64,000 nt of DNA from Aneurinibacillus tyrosinisolvens (GCF_001015055.1 NZ_BBWZ01000005.1:186001-250000), one strand, 5' to 3'; shown: positions 29,224 to 38,753, numbered from the stretch's first letter. Notes: generated by a model not told the origin, from the sequence alone. Translations and numbers: made by a program.

Positions 29224-29634
29224 GTGCTTACCATGCCCACTTTGTCGATTTTTGAAAGAGCGCTCGATGCTGCATCGATGCGTCAGCAGGCCATCAGCAA
29301 TAACATCGCAAATGTTGATACGCCGCACTATAAGTCGGAGAGTGTATCTTTTGAGGACGAGCTGCAGAAAGCATTGAATCAAAACAGCACCTCCTTTACC
29401 GCGTACCGGACAGATCCGAAACATTTTACTTTTGGGACCCCGTCGATGCAGAATATCATGCCCCGTTTACATAAAGATACTTCAGTGGGCCCCATGCAGA
29501 ATTCGGATAATAATGTAGATTTGGACTATGAAATGAGCAATCTGGCAAAAAATCAACTCTGGTATAATGCGCTTGTTCAGCAAACAAGCGGTCAATTCAC
29601 AAAATTGCGCAGCGTAATCGGAGGAGGAAAATAG
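29224..29634 (+). CDS. flgB: Flagellar proximal rod protein FlgB
   Basis: First rod protein of the basal body. 136 residues; N-terminal rod motif ALDAASMRQQAISNNIANVDTP with the typical ANxxTP, and a C-terminal helix LAKNQLWYNALVQQTSGQF. GTG start after GGGGGAA. First gene of the fla/che cluster; flgC begins two bases after its stop. Confidence 0.95.
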   Translation: MLTMPTLSIFERALDAASMRQQAISNNIANVDTPHYKSESVSFEDELQKALNQNSTSFTAYRTDPKHFTFGTPSMQNIMPRLHKDTSVGPMQNSDNNVDLDYEMSNLAKNQLWYNALVQQTSGQFTKLRSVIGGGK

Positions 29635-29636
29635 CG

Positions 29637-30095
29637 ATGGGGTTATTCGGCAGTTTTGATATAAGCGCATCCGCCTTGACAGCCAACCGCCTGCGTATGG
29701 ATGTAATATCGAGCAATATCTCGAATGCCAACACGACGCGCGGTGAATATGTCAACGGGCAATGGCAGCCTTATCGCCGTAAGCTGGCGGTTGTTGAACC
29801 AAAGACCAATTCCAACTTTGACAGCTTTTTGCAGGCAGCGGTGGGAAATGCGGGAACTGCACAAGCGGCCGGCGTTCGTGTTTCAGAGATTGTTCCTGAC
29901 AGCACGCCTTTTAAATATGTATATGACCCGACACACCCGGATGCGAATGCGGACGGATATGTGGCAATGCCGAATGTTGATATGCTGAAAGAAATGGTGG
30001 ATTTAATGTCAACGACGCGTGCGTACGAGTCAAACGCAACCGCAGTGAACGCCGCAAAGGCGATGGCGATAAAAGCTCTGGAAATTGGCAGATAA
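29637..30095 (+). CDS. flgC: Flagellar rod protein FlgC
   Basis: Second proximal rod protein, 152 residues. Starts MGLFGSFDISASALTANRLRM with SSNISNANTTRG; ends with the FlgC C-terminal motif VDMLKEMVDLMSTTRAYESN. Good GGAGGAGG site within the end of flgB. Confidence 0.97.
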   Translation: MGLFGSFDISASALTANRLRMDVISSNISNANTTRGEYVNGQWQPYRRKLAVVEPKTNSNFDSFLQAAVGNAGTAQAAGVRVSEIVPDSTPFKYVYDPTHPDANADGYVAMPNVDMLKEMVDLMSTTRAYESNATAVNAAKAMAIKALEIGR

Positions 30096-30106
30096 GGAGA
30101 AGACAA

Positions 30107-30414
30107 ATGATAGATAAAATTATATCAGGGTTGCCGATTCAAACAATAAAGGAACCGGCAAGCAATCCTGGGGTTGCGACGCCATATGAAGTGACGAGTT
30201 CTTTTTCTTCCTATTTAAAGAACGCACTAAATGAAGTAAACCAACTGCAGGGCGCTGCGGATAAAATGAATCAGGGGCTTGCTACAGGCCAGGTTCAAGA
30301 TTTGCATCAAGTAATGATGCTTCGCAAAAGTCAGCGATTGCCCTGGATATGACTCTGCAAATCCGCAACAAAGCGGTAGAGGCTTATCAGGAGATTATGA
30401 GAATGCAAATTTAG
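30107..30414 (+). CDS. fliE: Hook–basal body protein FliE (frameshifted)
   Basis: Adapter between MS-ring and rod. The first 70 residues (FSSYLKNALNEVNQLQ; DLHQVM) are typical. After VM the frame is lost: one base is missing between 30318 and 30319 (expected Ile/Met then Ala-Ser-Gln-Lys). The next frame continues QKSAIALDMTLQIRNKAVEAY to a stop at 30412, giving about 102 residues when restored. No homopolymer is present. As fliE is essential for flagella, this is either a sequence error or a non-motile strain. Confidence 0.9.
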
Positions 30415-30442
30415 CAATTAATGGTCATTGGCGGGGTGGAGG

Positions 30443-32032
30443 ATGAAAGAGAGATTACAGCAGTGGCGTGAGAGAATCGGAGCATTCTGGGGCCGCTTTT
30501 CAAATAAACAAAGAATGTTGATTGGAGCTACTACGGCATTTCTTATTATTGCGATGTCGTTATTTATTTACATTGCATCAAGGCCGAATTACGTTCCGCT
30601 ATTCAGCGGAAACTTGAGCGAAGTAGACGTCGCCCAGATTAAACAGGAGCTTGATGCCTCGGGGTATCAAGGGCAGTATCAAATCCAGGGGAATAATGTT
30701 CTTGTTCCGGAGAAGGACAAGTATAACCTGGCGGCCGATTTAACAGCAAAAGGCATCCCGAAAGGGGACGGTGTACGGCTTGATATTTTCAGCCAGAATA
30801 TCGGGATGGGCATGACCGACAGGCAGTTTGATGTCGTGGAACGCGACGCTATGCAGACACAGCTTGCGGATTTACTTAAGACGGTTGATGGCGTACGGGA
30901 TGCGAAAGTTGTCCTCACCATGCCAACAAAGGAAGTATTTATTCGTCCGGACGCAGAGGCATCAAAAGCTACCGCATCGATTGTTGTTGATGTTGAACCC
31001 GGCAAGCAGCTGGAGGCGCCGCAGATTAATGCCCTTTATAATTTAGTTTCCAAAAGCGTGCCCAACTTGCCGAAAGAAAACATTGTGATCATGAACCAGT
31101 ACAGCGAAATGCTGGAGCCTCAGACGGATAACGGGGATGTTTACGCCCTCGATCAGTACGAAAAACAGCGAAAAATCAAAAAAGATATAGAAATGGACAT
31201 TCAGCGCAACCTGCAAAACATGCTTGGCACGATCTTAGGACGGGACAAGGTCTTTGTATATACGTACGTCAAGCTGAATTTTGACAAGACACAAAGAGAA
31301 GAAAACCTTGTCGAACCTGTTGACAAGCAAAACAATGAGGGTATTATTATCAGCGCTGAGAAGATACAGGAAACGTACAGTGGAAAAGGCGCCCAGGCTG
31401 GCGGAACCGCCGGGACGGGCCAAACACAAATTCCAGGCTATCCGGGAGCGGCAGGCACCGGGGACGGCCAATACGAAAAAACAGAGGACCGGGTCAATCG
31501 TGAAGTGAACCGGGTTAAGCAGAATATCGTAGGGCAGCCGTACAAAATCGATGATATTACGATTAATGTAGGGGTAGAGCCTCCGGATCCGACAAAGCCG
31601 GCGAGCCTTACTCCGGACACGCAGAATCGTATTCAGCAATTGCTTGGAAATGTGGTGCGGGCTTCCCTCTCCTCTCAGGGAACCCAATTCACACAGCAGC
31701 AAATTAACGACAGAATCAGCGTGTTCCCACAGGCGTTTAGCGGAAAGCAGCAGGTTGCTCAGCCGGCTAATAACATGTGGAGAAACATCGCGATCTACGG
31801 CGGCATCGGCCTTGTTGTTATCGCCGGTATCATTGCATTTATTCTCGTTCGCCGCAGAAGGAACCAGGAAGAAGAGGAAGAAGTGCTGCAGGCTCCGCCG
31901 CTTGAAGTTCCCGAACTTGAATATGCCGATGAAGGGGAAGAGGCAATCGTGCGCAAGCAGCTGGAAAAATTGGCCAAACAACGGCCGGAGGAATTTGTCG
32001 GCTTGCTTCGCACATGGTTAGCAGATGAATAA
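30443..32032 (+). CDS. fliF: Flagellar MS-ring protein FliF
   Basis: Builds the MS-ring in the cytoplasmic membrane. 529 residues; transmembrane segments at about residues 21–41 and 440–460, YscJ-like ring-building motifs (YVPLFSGNLSE; LTMPTKEVF; ASIVVDVEPG) in the periplasmic part, and a C-terminal tail (RKQLEKLAKQRPEEFVGLLRTWLADE) that binds FliG. The start at 30443 has GGGG at six bases; the in-frame TTG at 30428 lacks a site. Confidence 0.96.
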   Translation: MKERLQQWRERIGAFWGRFSNKQRMLIGATTAFLIIAMSLFIYIASRPNYVPLFSGNLSEVDVAQIKQELDASGYQGQYQIQGNNVLVPEKDKYNLAADLTAKGIPKGDGVRLDIFSQNIGMGMTDRQFDVVERDAMQTQLADLLKTVDGVRDAKVVLTMPTKEVFIRPDAEASKATASIVVDVEPGKQLEAPQINALYNLVSKSVPNLPKENIVIMNQYSEMLEPQTDNGDVYALDQYEKQRKIKKDIEMDIQRNLQNMLGTILGRDKVFVYTYVKLNFDKTQREENLVEPVDKQNNEGIIISAEKIQETYSGKGAQAGGTAGTGQTQIPGYPGAAGTGDGQYEKTEDRVNREVNRVKQNIVGQPYKIDDITINVGVEPPDPTKPASLTPDTQNRIQQLLGNVVRASLSSQGTQFTQQQINDRISVFPQAFSGKQQVAQPANNMWRNIAIYGGIGLVVIAGIIAFILVRRRRNQEEEEEVLQAPPLEVPELEYADEGEEAIVRKQLEKLAKQRPEEFVGLLRTWLADE

Positions 32033-32047
32033 AAGTGAGGGATGGAC

Positions 32048-33061
32048 ATGGCAAGGCCGGCAAAGGAATTAAGCGGGAGACAAAAGGCCGCAATTCTTCT
32101 CATTTCGCTTGGTCCAGAAGTATCTGCCCAGGTTTTCAAGCATTTGCGTGAAGAAGAGATAGAGCAGCTAACACTTGAAATTGCGAATGTACGGAAAGTA
32201 GATATTACGGAAAAAGATACGGTTTTAACGGAATTTCACCAGATTTGTGTTGCCCAGGAGTATATTTCGCAGGGCGGAATTAATTATGCGAAGGAAATCC
32301 TTGAGAAGGCGCTGGGCCAGCAGAAAGCATTCGATATTATCAACCGGTTGACGGCCCACCTTCAGGTTCGGCCTTTTGATTTTGCCAGGAAGGCTGACCC
32401 GGCACAAATTTTAAACTTTATTCAAAATGAGCATCCGCAAACGATTGCCCTTGTCCTTTCTTACTTGGAACCGGAACAATCAGCGATTATCCTGTCGGCT
32501 TTACCGCAGGAGAGAATGGCTGAGGTTGCCAGGAGGATCGCTTTAATGGACAGCACATCACCGGAAGTTATCAGCCAGGTGGAACATGTTTTAGAACAGA
32601 AGCTCTCTTCTACCGTTGTACAGGATTACACGCAGGCAGGCGGGGTAGAAGCGGTCGTAAATGTGCTGAATAACGTAGACCGTGGAACAGAGCGTGTGAT
32701 TCTGGACACGCTTGAAATCCAGGACCCTGAACTTGCGGAAGAAATCAAGAAAAGAATGTTTGTGTTTGAAGATATCGTTACGCTTGATGATAAGTCGATC
32801 CAGCGCGTCATTCGTGATATTGAAAATGCTGATTTAATGCTGGCGCTGAAGGTTGCCAGCGAAGAGGTGCGCAACGTTATATTCCGCAATATGTCGAAGC
32901 GTATGGTTGATACATTTAAAGAAGAGATGGAATTTATGGGACCGGTGCGTCTGCGCGATGTTGAAGAAGCACAGACGCGGATCGTCGGAACGATCAGGCG
33001 CCTTGAGGAATCTGGTGAGATTATCATTGCCCGTGGTGGGGGAGATGAAATAATTGTCTAG
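32048..33061 (+). CDS. fliG: Flagellar motor switch protein FliG
   Basis: C-ring protein contacting the stator. 337 residues; MARPAKELSGRQKAAILLISLG, the EHPQTIALVLSYL middle domain (EHPQR-like patch) and the C-terminal torque helix with charged residues ...MFVFEDIVTLDDKSIQRVIRD. The start at 32048 fits GTGAGGG at seven bases and the family N-terminus; ATG 32042 is too close. Overlaps fliH by eight bases. Confidence 0.97.
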   Translation: MARPAKELSGRQKAAILLISLGPEVSAQVFKHLREEEIEQLTLEIANVRKVDITEKDTVLTEFHQICVAQEYISQGGINYAKEILEKALGQQKAFDIINRLTAHLQVRPFDFARKADPAQILNFIQNEHPQTIALVLSYLEPEQSAIILSALPQERMAEVARRIALMDSTSPEVISQVEHVLEQKLSSTVVQDYTQAGGVEAVVNVLNNVDRGTERVILDTLEIQDPELAEEIKKRMFVFEDIVTLDDKSIQRVIRDIENADLMLALKVASEEVRNVIFRNMSKRMVDTFKEEMEFMGPVRLRDVEEAQTRIVGTIRRLEESGEIIIARGGGDEIIV

Positions 33062-33863
33062 AATTATTAAATCTTCTTCTTATTCCACAGTGGGAAATAA
33101 ACGTGTTATTGAGCATCCGGTACAGGCGCCCGCTGAACCTGAGGACAATATGGTGGATGGCGATGCTCCGCTAAATATGGATGCACAGGTTTCAACCGGG
33201 GTTGACCAAGTCATTCGTCAGGCACAGGAACAGGCGGAACAAATCATTCAGGATGCTGTTCAGCAAACGGAACAAACGGCGAATGAGTCCAGGCAGGAGA
33301 TTGAATGGTGGTGGGAGCAGCGAAGGCAGGAGGATGAAGCTGTCCGCGCCCAGGTGCAGGAGCAGGCGTTTCAACAGGGGCTTGAGCTTGGTAAAGAGGA
33401 AGGACAGCGCATGGTGTACGAAGAGTATTCATTAGCGCTGCAGCAGGCGAGGGCCATTCTCGAAGAAGCTCCGGTTATGAAGCGAACGGTTATCGGGGAA
33501 GCCGAATCGTTTGTACTGGATCTAACGCTTGGTATTGCCAGGAAGATTATCGGTGAGCAGCTCGCTGCCGATAAAGAGAATCTGCTTGCTCTCATACGCA
33601 AGGCCCTGTCCCAAACGCAGGAATACAAATCATTGAGCGTAGCGGTAAGCCCGGACGCCTATGAATACGTCCAGGAGAACCGTGGTAAACTGCTTGAGGT
33701 GCTTGACAGTCAAATCGAGATGTTGATTGTTCCGGACGAATCCATAACCGAAGGCGGGTGTGTGGTTCGGACCTCATTGGGAAGCGTTGATGCAAGGGTG
33801 GACACACAGCTTGAGGAAATCAAAAAGGCGTTAGCAGACCTTACGACAAATGGAAGCGAGTAA
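33054..33863 (+). CDS. fliH: Flagellar assembly protein FliH
   Basis: Regulates the export ATPase FliI and links it to the export gate. 269 residues; a long Gln/Glu-rich helical middle (residues about 45–125, QEQAEQIIQDAVQQTEQ) as in FliH/V-ATPase stalks, and a C-terminal domain SFVLDLTLGIARKIIGEQL ... VPDESITEGGCVVRTSLGSVDARV. TTG start overlapping the fliG end, with GGGGGAG upstream. Confidence 0.94.
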   Translation: MSRIIKSSSYSTVGNKRVIEHPVQAPAEPEDNMVDGDAPLNMDAQVSTGVDQVIRQAQEQAEQIIQDAVQQTEQTANESRQEIEWWWEQRRQEDEAVRAQVQEQAFQQGLELGKEEGQRMVYEEYSLALQQARAILEEAPVMKRTVIGEAESFVLDLTLGIARKIIGEQLAADKENLLALIRKALSQTQEYKSLSVAVSPDAYEYVQENRGKLLEVLDSQIEMLIVPDESITEGGCVVRTSLGSVDARVDTQLEEIKKALADLTTNGSE

Positions 33864-33867
33864 ACGT

Positions 33868-35182
33868 ATGCTGGATGTTGAGAAGTATTTATCTGCATTG
33901 CACAACATAAATCCAATACGGGTGAATGGCAAAGTGTCCCAGGTTATCGGACTAACCGTAGAATCGATGGGGCCGGATGTTCGTGTCGGGGAAGTTTGTG
34001 AAATTTATCCTTCCGGGCTTGCGGCTCCTTCACTTGCCGAGGTTGTAGGGTTCAAAGATAACAAAGTCCTCCTCATGCCGCTCGGTGATTTAGGGGCCAT
34101 CGGTCCGGGATGTGATGTAGTAGCAACAGGCAAGCCCCTCACCGTGAAAGTCGGCCCTGAACTGCTGGGGAACATTCTCGATGGAAACGGAAGGCTGATG
34201 AATGGCGGAAGTTTACCCAAAGGAATGGCGGAGTACCCCGTAGACAACCAGCCGCCCAATCCTCTGGCGCGGCCCAGAATCAGGGAACCGCTCTCGGTTG
34301 GTGTGCGGGCGATTGATGGGCTGCTTACCGTAGGAAAAGGGCAGCGAATCGGGATTTTCGCCGGAAGCGGCGTTGGAAAGAGTACCCTTCTGAGCATGAT
34401 CGCAAGAAATACAGAAGCAGATGTTAATGTCATCGGGTTAATTGGAGAGCGCGGGCGAGAGGTAGCTGATTTTATCGAACGCGATCTTGGAGAAGAAGGC
34501 TGCGCCGCTCCGTTGTCATCGTGGCCACATCTGATCAACCTGCACTCGTAAGGATTAAGGGAGCACTGCTTACGACTGCGGTTGCTGAATATTTCCGCGA
34601 TCAGGGATTGAACGTTATGATGATGATGGATTCTGTCACCCGGTTCGCAATGGCCCAGCGTGAAGTTGGGCTGGCGATTGGCGAACCGCCCGCAACCCGC
34701 GGGTATACGCCGTCGGTTTTTGCCATGCTGCCCAAGCTGATGGAACGGGCGGGAACTTCTTCTAAAGGGACGATCACTGCTTTTTATACCGTTCTCGTAG
34801 AAGGAGACGACATGAACGATCCGATTGCCGACTCCGTGCGTGGGATACTGGATGGACATATTGTTCTCAGTCGTAAAATTGCCCACACAGGCCACTACCC
34901 TGCCATTGATATATTAGGAAGTGTGAGCCGCGTAATGAAAGAAATTGTCACCCCTGAGCATAATGCTGCCGCAGGGAGTTGAAGCGGCTGATGGCTATCT
35001 ACCGTGATGCTGAAGACTTGATTAATATCGGAGCCTATAAAATGGGGGCAAACCGGGATATTGATATGGCGATTAAATACCGGGACATTATTATGCATTA
35101 TACGGGCCAGGGAACCGACGAAATTTCTTCGCTCGATAACGCGATTGCGTCGCTTACGGCTACGTTTAGTACGAAAAAGTAG
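33868..35182 (+). CDS. fliI: Flagellar export ATPase FliI (two frameshifts)
   Basis: F1-beta-like ATPase energising flagellar export. Starts [13 protein letters not shown] at 33868 (ATG 33850 is an in-frame alternative overlapping fliH). Walker [15 protein letters not shown] and [19 protein letters not shown] are in the first frame. One T is missing after 34500; the second frame runs [11 protein letters not shown] ... [19 protein letters not shown] ... GSVSRVM. One A is missing near 34977; the third frame has [19 protein letters not shown] to the stop. Restored length is about 438 residues, as usual. Two indels in one gene suggest local sequence error. Confidence 0.92.
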
Positions 35183-35191
35183 GTGTTGATT

Positions 35192-35644
35192 ATGTCATTT
35201 CATTATTCATTTCAGAAAATCCTGGATATGAAAGAGAAGGAGAAGGAGCAGGCTGAGATGAGCTACAGCAAGTCAATGCAGACCCTTCAAGTGGAACAGA
35301 AGCGCCTGTTCACCCTGCAGCAGACAAAAGAAGAGATGGAGCGGCGCATGATCCGGAATGAAGAGAGCATTTCTCTTTCTGAACTGAAAGACTCCTACCA
35401 GTACTTACACCATTTGCAGAAGCTAGTCTTGCAGGCACATCATACGACGATCCAGGCAGAAAAAGAAGTAGAGTACAAGCAGGAGATTCTTACAGAGAAA
35501 GCGATGGATGAGAAAGTGTGGTCCAAGCTTAAAGATAAGTCGTATGTAAGATATATAGAGACAATGAAAGTGACAGAACAAAAGGAGTTAGACGAAATTG
35601 CAATCGCGCGCTATTACAGGCAAAGGGCAGCTCGCCGGGAGTAA
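35192..35644 (+). CDS. fliJ: Flagellar export chaperone FliJ
   Basis: About 150 residues, almost entirely alpha-helical and charged, predicted coiled coil, with the FliJ start MSFHYSFQKILDMKEKEKEQ. FliJ is the stalk of the export ATPase complex. ATG 35192 has AGGTG at six bases; GTG 35183 overlaps that site. Confidence 0.92.
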   Translation: MSFHYSFQKILDMKEKEKEQAEMSYSKSMQTLQVEQKRLFTLQQTKEEMERRMIRNEESISLSELKDSYQYLHHLQKLVLQAHHTTIQAEKEVEYKQEILTEKAMDEKVWSKLKDKSYVRYIETMKVTEQKELDEIAIARYYRQRAARRE

Positions 35645-35656
35645 GGAGGTTTGCTT

Positions 35657-36352
35657 ATGGAAGAGATGGGTGAGGAGCAATCCTATAGTAAACTGGAGTG
35701 GTTCTTTTATATCGTTTTTATCCCGCTTCTTTTTACTGTTGTCTTGGCTGGGATTATCGCGCAGATGTTCGGATACAATGTCGTAGGTGTACTGGCCAAA
35801 GGATTAAATCAAATCCCAGTTGTTGAAAAAGTAATTCCAGACTCGATTGCACCTGCGCCTCCGACAGCGACAGAGGGTAAAAAAACGTCAGGAACGAACG
35901 ATAACACGACCGGGGAATTACGTGCCCAGATTCTGAGCAAAGACAAGGAAATTGCAGCGATTAAAGAGGCATCAAACAATGATAAACAAACAATCAGGCA
36001 GTTGGAGCAGCAGATAGCAAGCCTCAAACAAGCTTCAGCTGCGGGCAGCGAGGCGGCAGCAGCAGATAGGAAAAAGCAAATTCAGGACGTAGCAAAAACA
36101 TACACATCAATGTCCGCCGGTAAAGCTGCCCCTATTATTGAAAAGCTGACATTACAGGAGGCATCCTATGTAATGCTTGCTATGAAGCCGGAAGAAAGAG
36201 CTGCCATTTTTGCGAAAATGGACCCGCAAAAAGCGGCTGATCTATCGATCCTGCTTAAAGATATGACATTGTCGAAAGACGCGGATATTGCCTCCATGCA
36301 AAAACGCATTCAGGCACTGGTTGCCTCTCTTGGAAATGCAAAGAAGAAGTAA
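35657..36352 (+). CDS. ylxF: MotE/YlxF family flagellar protein
   Basis: About 231 residues; one transmembrane helix (about 17–40), then a Pro/Ala/Thr linker and coiled coil (KDKEIAAIKEASNNDKQTIR), and a C-terminal MgtE-N-like helical domain (VAKTYTSMSAGKAAPIIEKL; MKPEERAAIFAKMDPQKAADLS). This is the YlxF architecture conserved between fliJ and fliK. AAGGAGGT at 35643–35650 sets the ATG at 35657. In some bacteria MotE helps stator or hook functions; here the role is inferred from position. Confidence 0.85.
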   Translation: MEEMGEEQSYSKLEWFFYIVFIPLLFTVVLAGIIAQMFGYNVVGVLAKGLNQIPVVEKVIPDSIAPAPPTATEGKKTSGTNDNTTGELRAQILSKDKEIAAIKEASNNDKQTIRQLEQQIASLKQASAAGSEAAAADRKKQIQDVAKTYTSMSAGKAAPIIEKLTLQEASYVMLAMKPEERAAIFAKMDPQKAADLSILLKDMTLSKDADIASMQKRIQALVASLGNAKKK

Positions 36353-36397
36353 TACTGAATTAGCTAAAAATGAGTGACATATTAATCGCGGATTTTA

Positions 36398-36426
36398 TTG
36401 TATTTTACAAGAGATTACAATATATT
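36398..36426 (+). promoter_or_regulatory. Possible internal promoter before fliK
   Basis: TTGTAT (36398–36403), 17-base gap, TATATT (36421–36426), in an unusually AT-rich 95-base gap inside the operon. The -35 matches at only 3 of 6. Confidence 0.3.
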
Positions 36427-36447
36427 TAGGGGAAAGGAGGTGGAAAA

Positions 36448-37764
36448 ATGACGACAATACAAGTAAACGGGAACGCAGAGAAGCCGATTTCCCCGGCAGC
36501 GGGCTCCGCAAACAAAACGGCCAGCACAGACGGGGGCTCATTTGGGAAAGAGATGGAATCTGCGGTAGCGGCGATTACATCAGTGGCAGTGCCGCAAGAA
36601 CAAATTTCGACAGGCGGAACAGGCGCACAGCAGCTGGAAGAAACAAACCTCTCGGCCCTTGAGAAAATGCTCGATTCACTTCTTGCTCTCATGAAGGCGC
36701 AGCCTGATCCTGGCAAGGATAACAGTGAGATAAGCCCGGAACTTTATTCGGTTTTGCAGCAAATATATCAACTGATGACCGGTGAAAACCAGATTCAGGT
36801 ACAACTCACCCGCCCGGCGGAACAGCAGCTTATTGTTTCATCGCAGCAACTGTTAGCCATCTATCAAAACCTCGGCGCGAAAAAGGAAACCCTCCCAGGG
36901 GCAGCGGAACTAACACAAAAGGTTGTGAATTTACTTTCCTCCCTTTCGCCTGAAAAAGAGGGAAATCTGCCAAAGGACTTTCTGGCAAAAGTGCAGGAAG
37001 CTCTTCGTTTGCTAAATTCACCCGGCAAACAGACAGCGGCAACTACCGGGGAAACTGGATCGAGGATAGAGCAGGCTACAGCGCCGGTTCAAGCAGATAC
37101 CAAACAAGTACCGGCAAAGGGAGCAGTAATGGCTCCTGTGGAACAGCCAAATGATAGTGAAACAAGCCAAACGCCGGTTCAAGAAGACGGGGAGGCAACA
37201 AAGGTTGGCCATCACCAGTCACAAAATCCAATGCCAGCCAGTGTTGAAAAGAATCAAACAGTATGGAAATCCAGCACGGATACGCCTTTAATTCCGTCTC
37301 GCTTCTTCGCTAAAGAAATCGAAGCCATGGTTGCAAGACAAATCCAGGTGAACCGTGGAACCGGGGCAGTGGAAACGACTCTTCGCCTTTTCCCGGAAAA
37401 CCTTGGCCAGGTTGACGTCCGCATTACAGCATTAAACGGACAGATAACGGCTCACTTCGTAACGAGCAGTACGGCAGGAAAAGAAGCGGTGGAACAGCAG
37501 CTTCATCAGCTGCGCAGCGCACTCATACAGCAGGGGCTTTATGTAGAAAAAATAGAGGTCTCCCAGAACAGTACCACAGCAGCAGGCGCTTCAAACAACG
37601 ATATGCTGGATCAGGGGAAAGGAAATTCCCGCCAGCAACAGCAGGGTGAGAAGCAAGAGGAATCGTCTGAGCCTGCTCCCGTGTTTGATTTGGCTTCCCT
37701 TCTCCAGGAGGATGAACCTGCGGCAGGCAGCAGCATGAGTAAGGAAATTAATACAATTGCATGA
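36448..37764 (+). CDS. fliK: Flagellar hook-length control protein FliK
   Basis: Secreted ruler that measures the hook and switches export specificity through FlhB. 438 residues; low-complexity, Gln/Thr/Ala-rich N-terminal two thirds, and a C-terminal Flg_hook domain from about residue 300 (ETTLRLFPENLGQVDVRITAL; QLHQLRSALIQQGLYVEKIEV). Strong AAAGGAGGTGG site. Its end overlaps the flgD ribosome site region. Confidence 0.93.
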   Translation: MTTIQVNGNAEKPISPAAGSANKTASTDGGSFGKEMESAVAAITSVAVPQEQISTGGTGAQQLEETNLSALEKMLDSLLALMKAQPDPGKDNSEISPELYSVLQQIYQLMTGENQIQVQLTRPAEQQLIVSSQQLLAIYQNLGAKKETLPGAAELTQKVVNLLSSLSPEKEGNLPKDFLAKVQEALRLLNSPGKQTAATTGETGSRIEQATAPVQADTKQVPAKGAVMAPVEQPNDSETSQTPVQEDGEATKVGHHQSQNPMPASVEKNQTVWKSSTDTPLIPSRFFAKEIEAMVARQIQVNRGTGAVETTLRLFPENLGQVDVRITALNGQITAHFVTSSTAGKEAVEQQLHQLRSALIQQGLYVEKIEVSQNSTTAAGASNNDMLDQGKGNSRQQQQGEKQEESSEPAPVFDLASLLQEDEPAAGSSMSKEINTIA

Positions 37765-37780
37765 GGAAGGGGGAGACGGG

Positions 37781-38281
37781 ATGAGTACGATTGAAACAGC
37801 TGTAAACCATACCGCATCTTTTTCAAATGCGAAACAGAAATCGTTTCAAGAACAGTCTAAGCTCGGGAAAGATGATTTTTTAAAAATTCTTGTTACACAG
37901 CTGCAGAATCAAGATCCGACACAGCCTTTGCAGGACCGGGAATTTATTGCGCAAATGACACAGTTCAGTTCGCTTGAGCAGATGACACAGCTCAATGAAA
38001 TGTTCAGCCAGTTCGCCCAATCCCAAACGATTGGCGGTTTTTCAAACATGATTGGCAAGAAGATTACCTGGACGGAGACTGAAACAGAAGGCACCGGCGA
38101 TAATGCGGTAGAGAAAGACGTTACCAGGGAAGGAATTGTCTCCGCGGTCAGCATGAAGGACGGCAAAACGCAGGCCGTGCTTGAAGACGGCAAAAAGCTG
38201 GATGTGACGAAGATCGAAACGGTTTCCGATCCGTCCGCCAAACCGCCAGAATCACCGGCCGGCACGGGTACAGGGCAATGA
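37781..38281 (+). CDS. flgD: Hook capping protein FlgD
   Basis: Scaffold needed for hook polymerisation. 166 residues; LGKDDFLKILVTQLQNQDPTQPLQDREF is the family signature, followed by a Gln-rich helix (FSSLEQMTQLNEMFSQF). The C-terminal part (residues about 85–150) is a short beta-rich domain rather than the large Ig-like domain of enteric FlgD. ATG 37781 follows GGAAGGGGGAG. Overlaps the next gene by four bases. Confidence 0.94.
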   Translation: MSTIETAVNHTASFSNAKQKSFQEQSKLGKDDFLKILVTQLQNQDPTQPLQDREFIAQMTQFSSLEQMTQLNEMFSQFAQSQTIGGFSNMIGKKITWTETETEGTGDNAVEKDVTREGIVSAVSMKDGKTQAVLEDGKKLDVTKIETVSDPSAKPPESPAGTGTGQ

Positions 38282-38673
38282 ATCAAATAAAAGCAGGACA
38301 AGTTTATTTTCCTCAATCACTGCCGCAGGTTCAGCAAAGAAAAAAAACGGCTGTCCAGCCGGAACAATCGTTTGGAAATGTACTGCAGCAGAAAATTCAG
38401 GGGAAAACGACGGAGCAGCTTCAATTCTCTAACCATGCTTTGCAAAGGCTGGAGAAACGGGGAATCACGCTAAACCAGGAAGAGCTAACGAAACTGGCCG
38501 GTGCAGTTGAAAAAGCGGGGCAAAAAGGTGCACGTGAATCTCTTATTCTGATGAAGAATGTAGCTTATATCGTAAGTGTGCCGAATAAAAAAGTAATCAC
38601 AGCTGTTGATAGCCATTCGATGCAGGATCATGTGTTTACGAGCATCGATAGTGCAATTATCGTCAATGAATAA
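38278..38673 (+). CDS. TIGR02530-type flagellar operon protein
   Basis: 131 residues, with QFSNHALQRLEKRGITLNQEELTKL and a C-terminal NVAYIVSVPNKKVITAVDS segment. This matches the small 'flagellar operon protein' family (TIGR02530) found between flgD and flgE in Bacillales; function unknown. No signal peptide or membrane segment. ATGA overlap with flgD indicates coupling. Confidence 0.85.
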   Translation: MNQIKAGQVYFPQSLPQVQQRKKTAVQPEQSFGNVLQQKIQGKTTEQLQFSNHALQRLEKRGITLNQEELTKLAGAVEKAGQKGARESLILMKNVAYIVSVPNKKVITAVDSHSMQDHVFTSIDSAIIVNE

Positions 38674-38689
38674 ATAGGATGGGCCGGAC

Positions 38690-38732
38690 CTCACTGAGGG
38701 AGCCCCGTACCGCTGACTGACAGAAGCGGTAC
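38690..38732 (+). promoter_or_regulatory. Two hairpins upstream of flgE
   Basis: GGGC/GCCC with CCTC-ACT-GAGG between (about 38690–38706), then GTACCGCT (38707–38714) and AGCGGTAC (38725–38732), eight perfect pairs. No T run follows, so these are not terminators. The pair immediately precedes the flgE ribosome site (GAGGAGG). Confidence 0.45.
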
Positions 38733-38753
38733 ATTTAAGAGGAGGAAATAAGA

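Noticed and set aside
31235..31981. 248-codon minus-strand open frame across fliF
   Set aside because: Antisense to a well-conserved gene, no family resemblance, no ribosome site.
34005..34895. 296-codon minus-strand open frame across fliI
   Set aside because: Antisense shadow of FliI; its length reflects codon bias, not coding.
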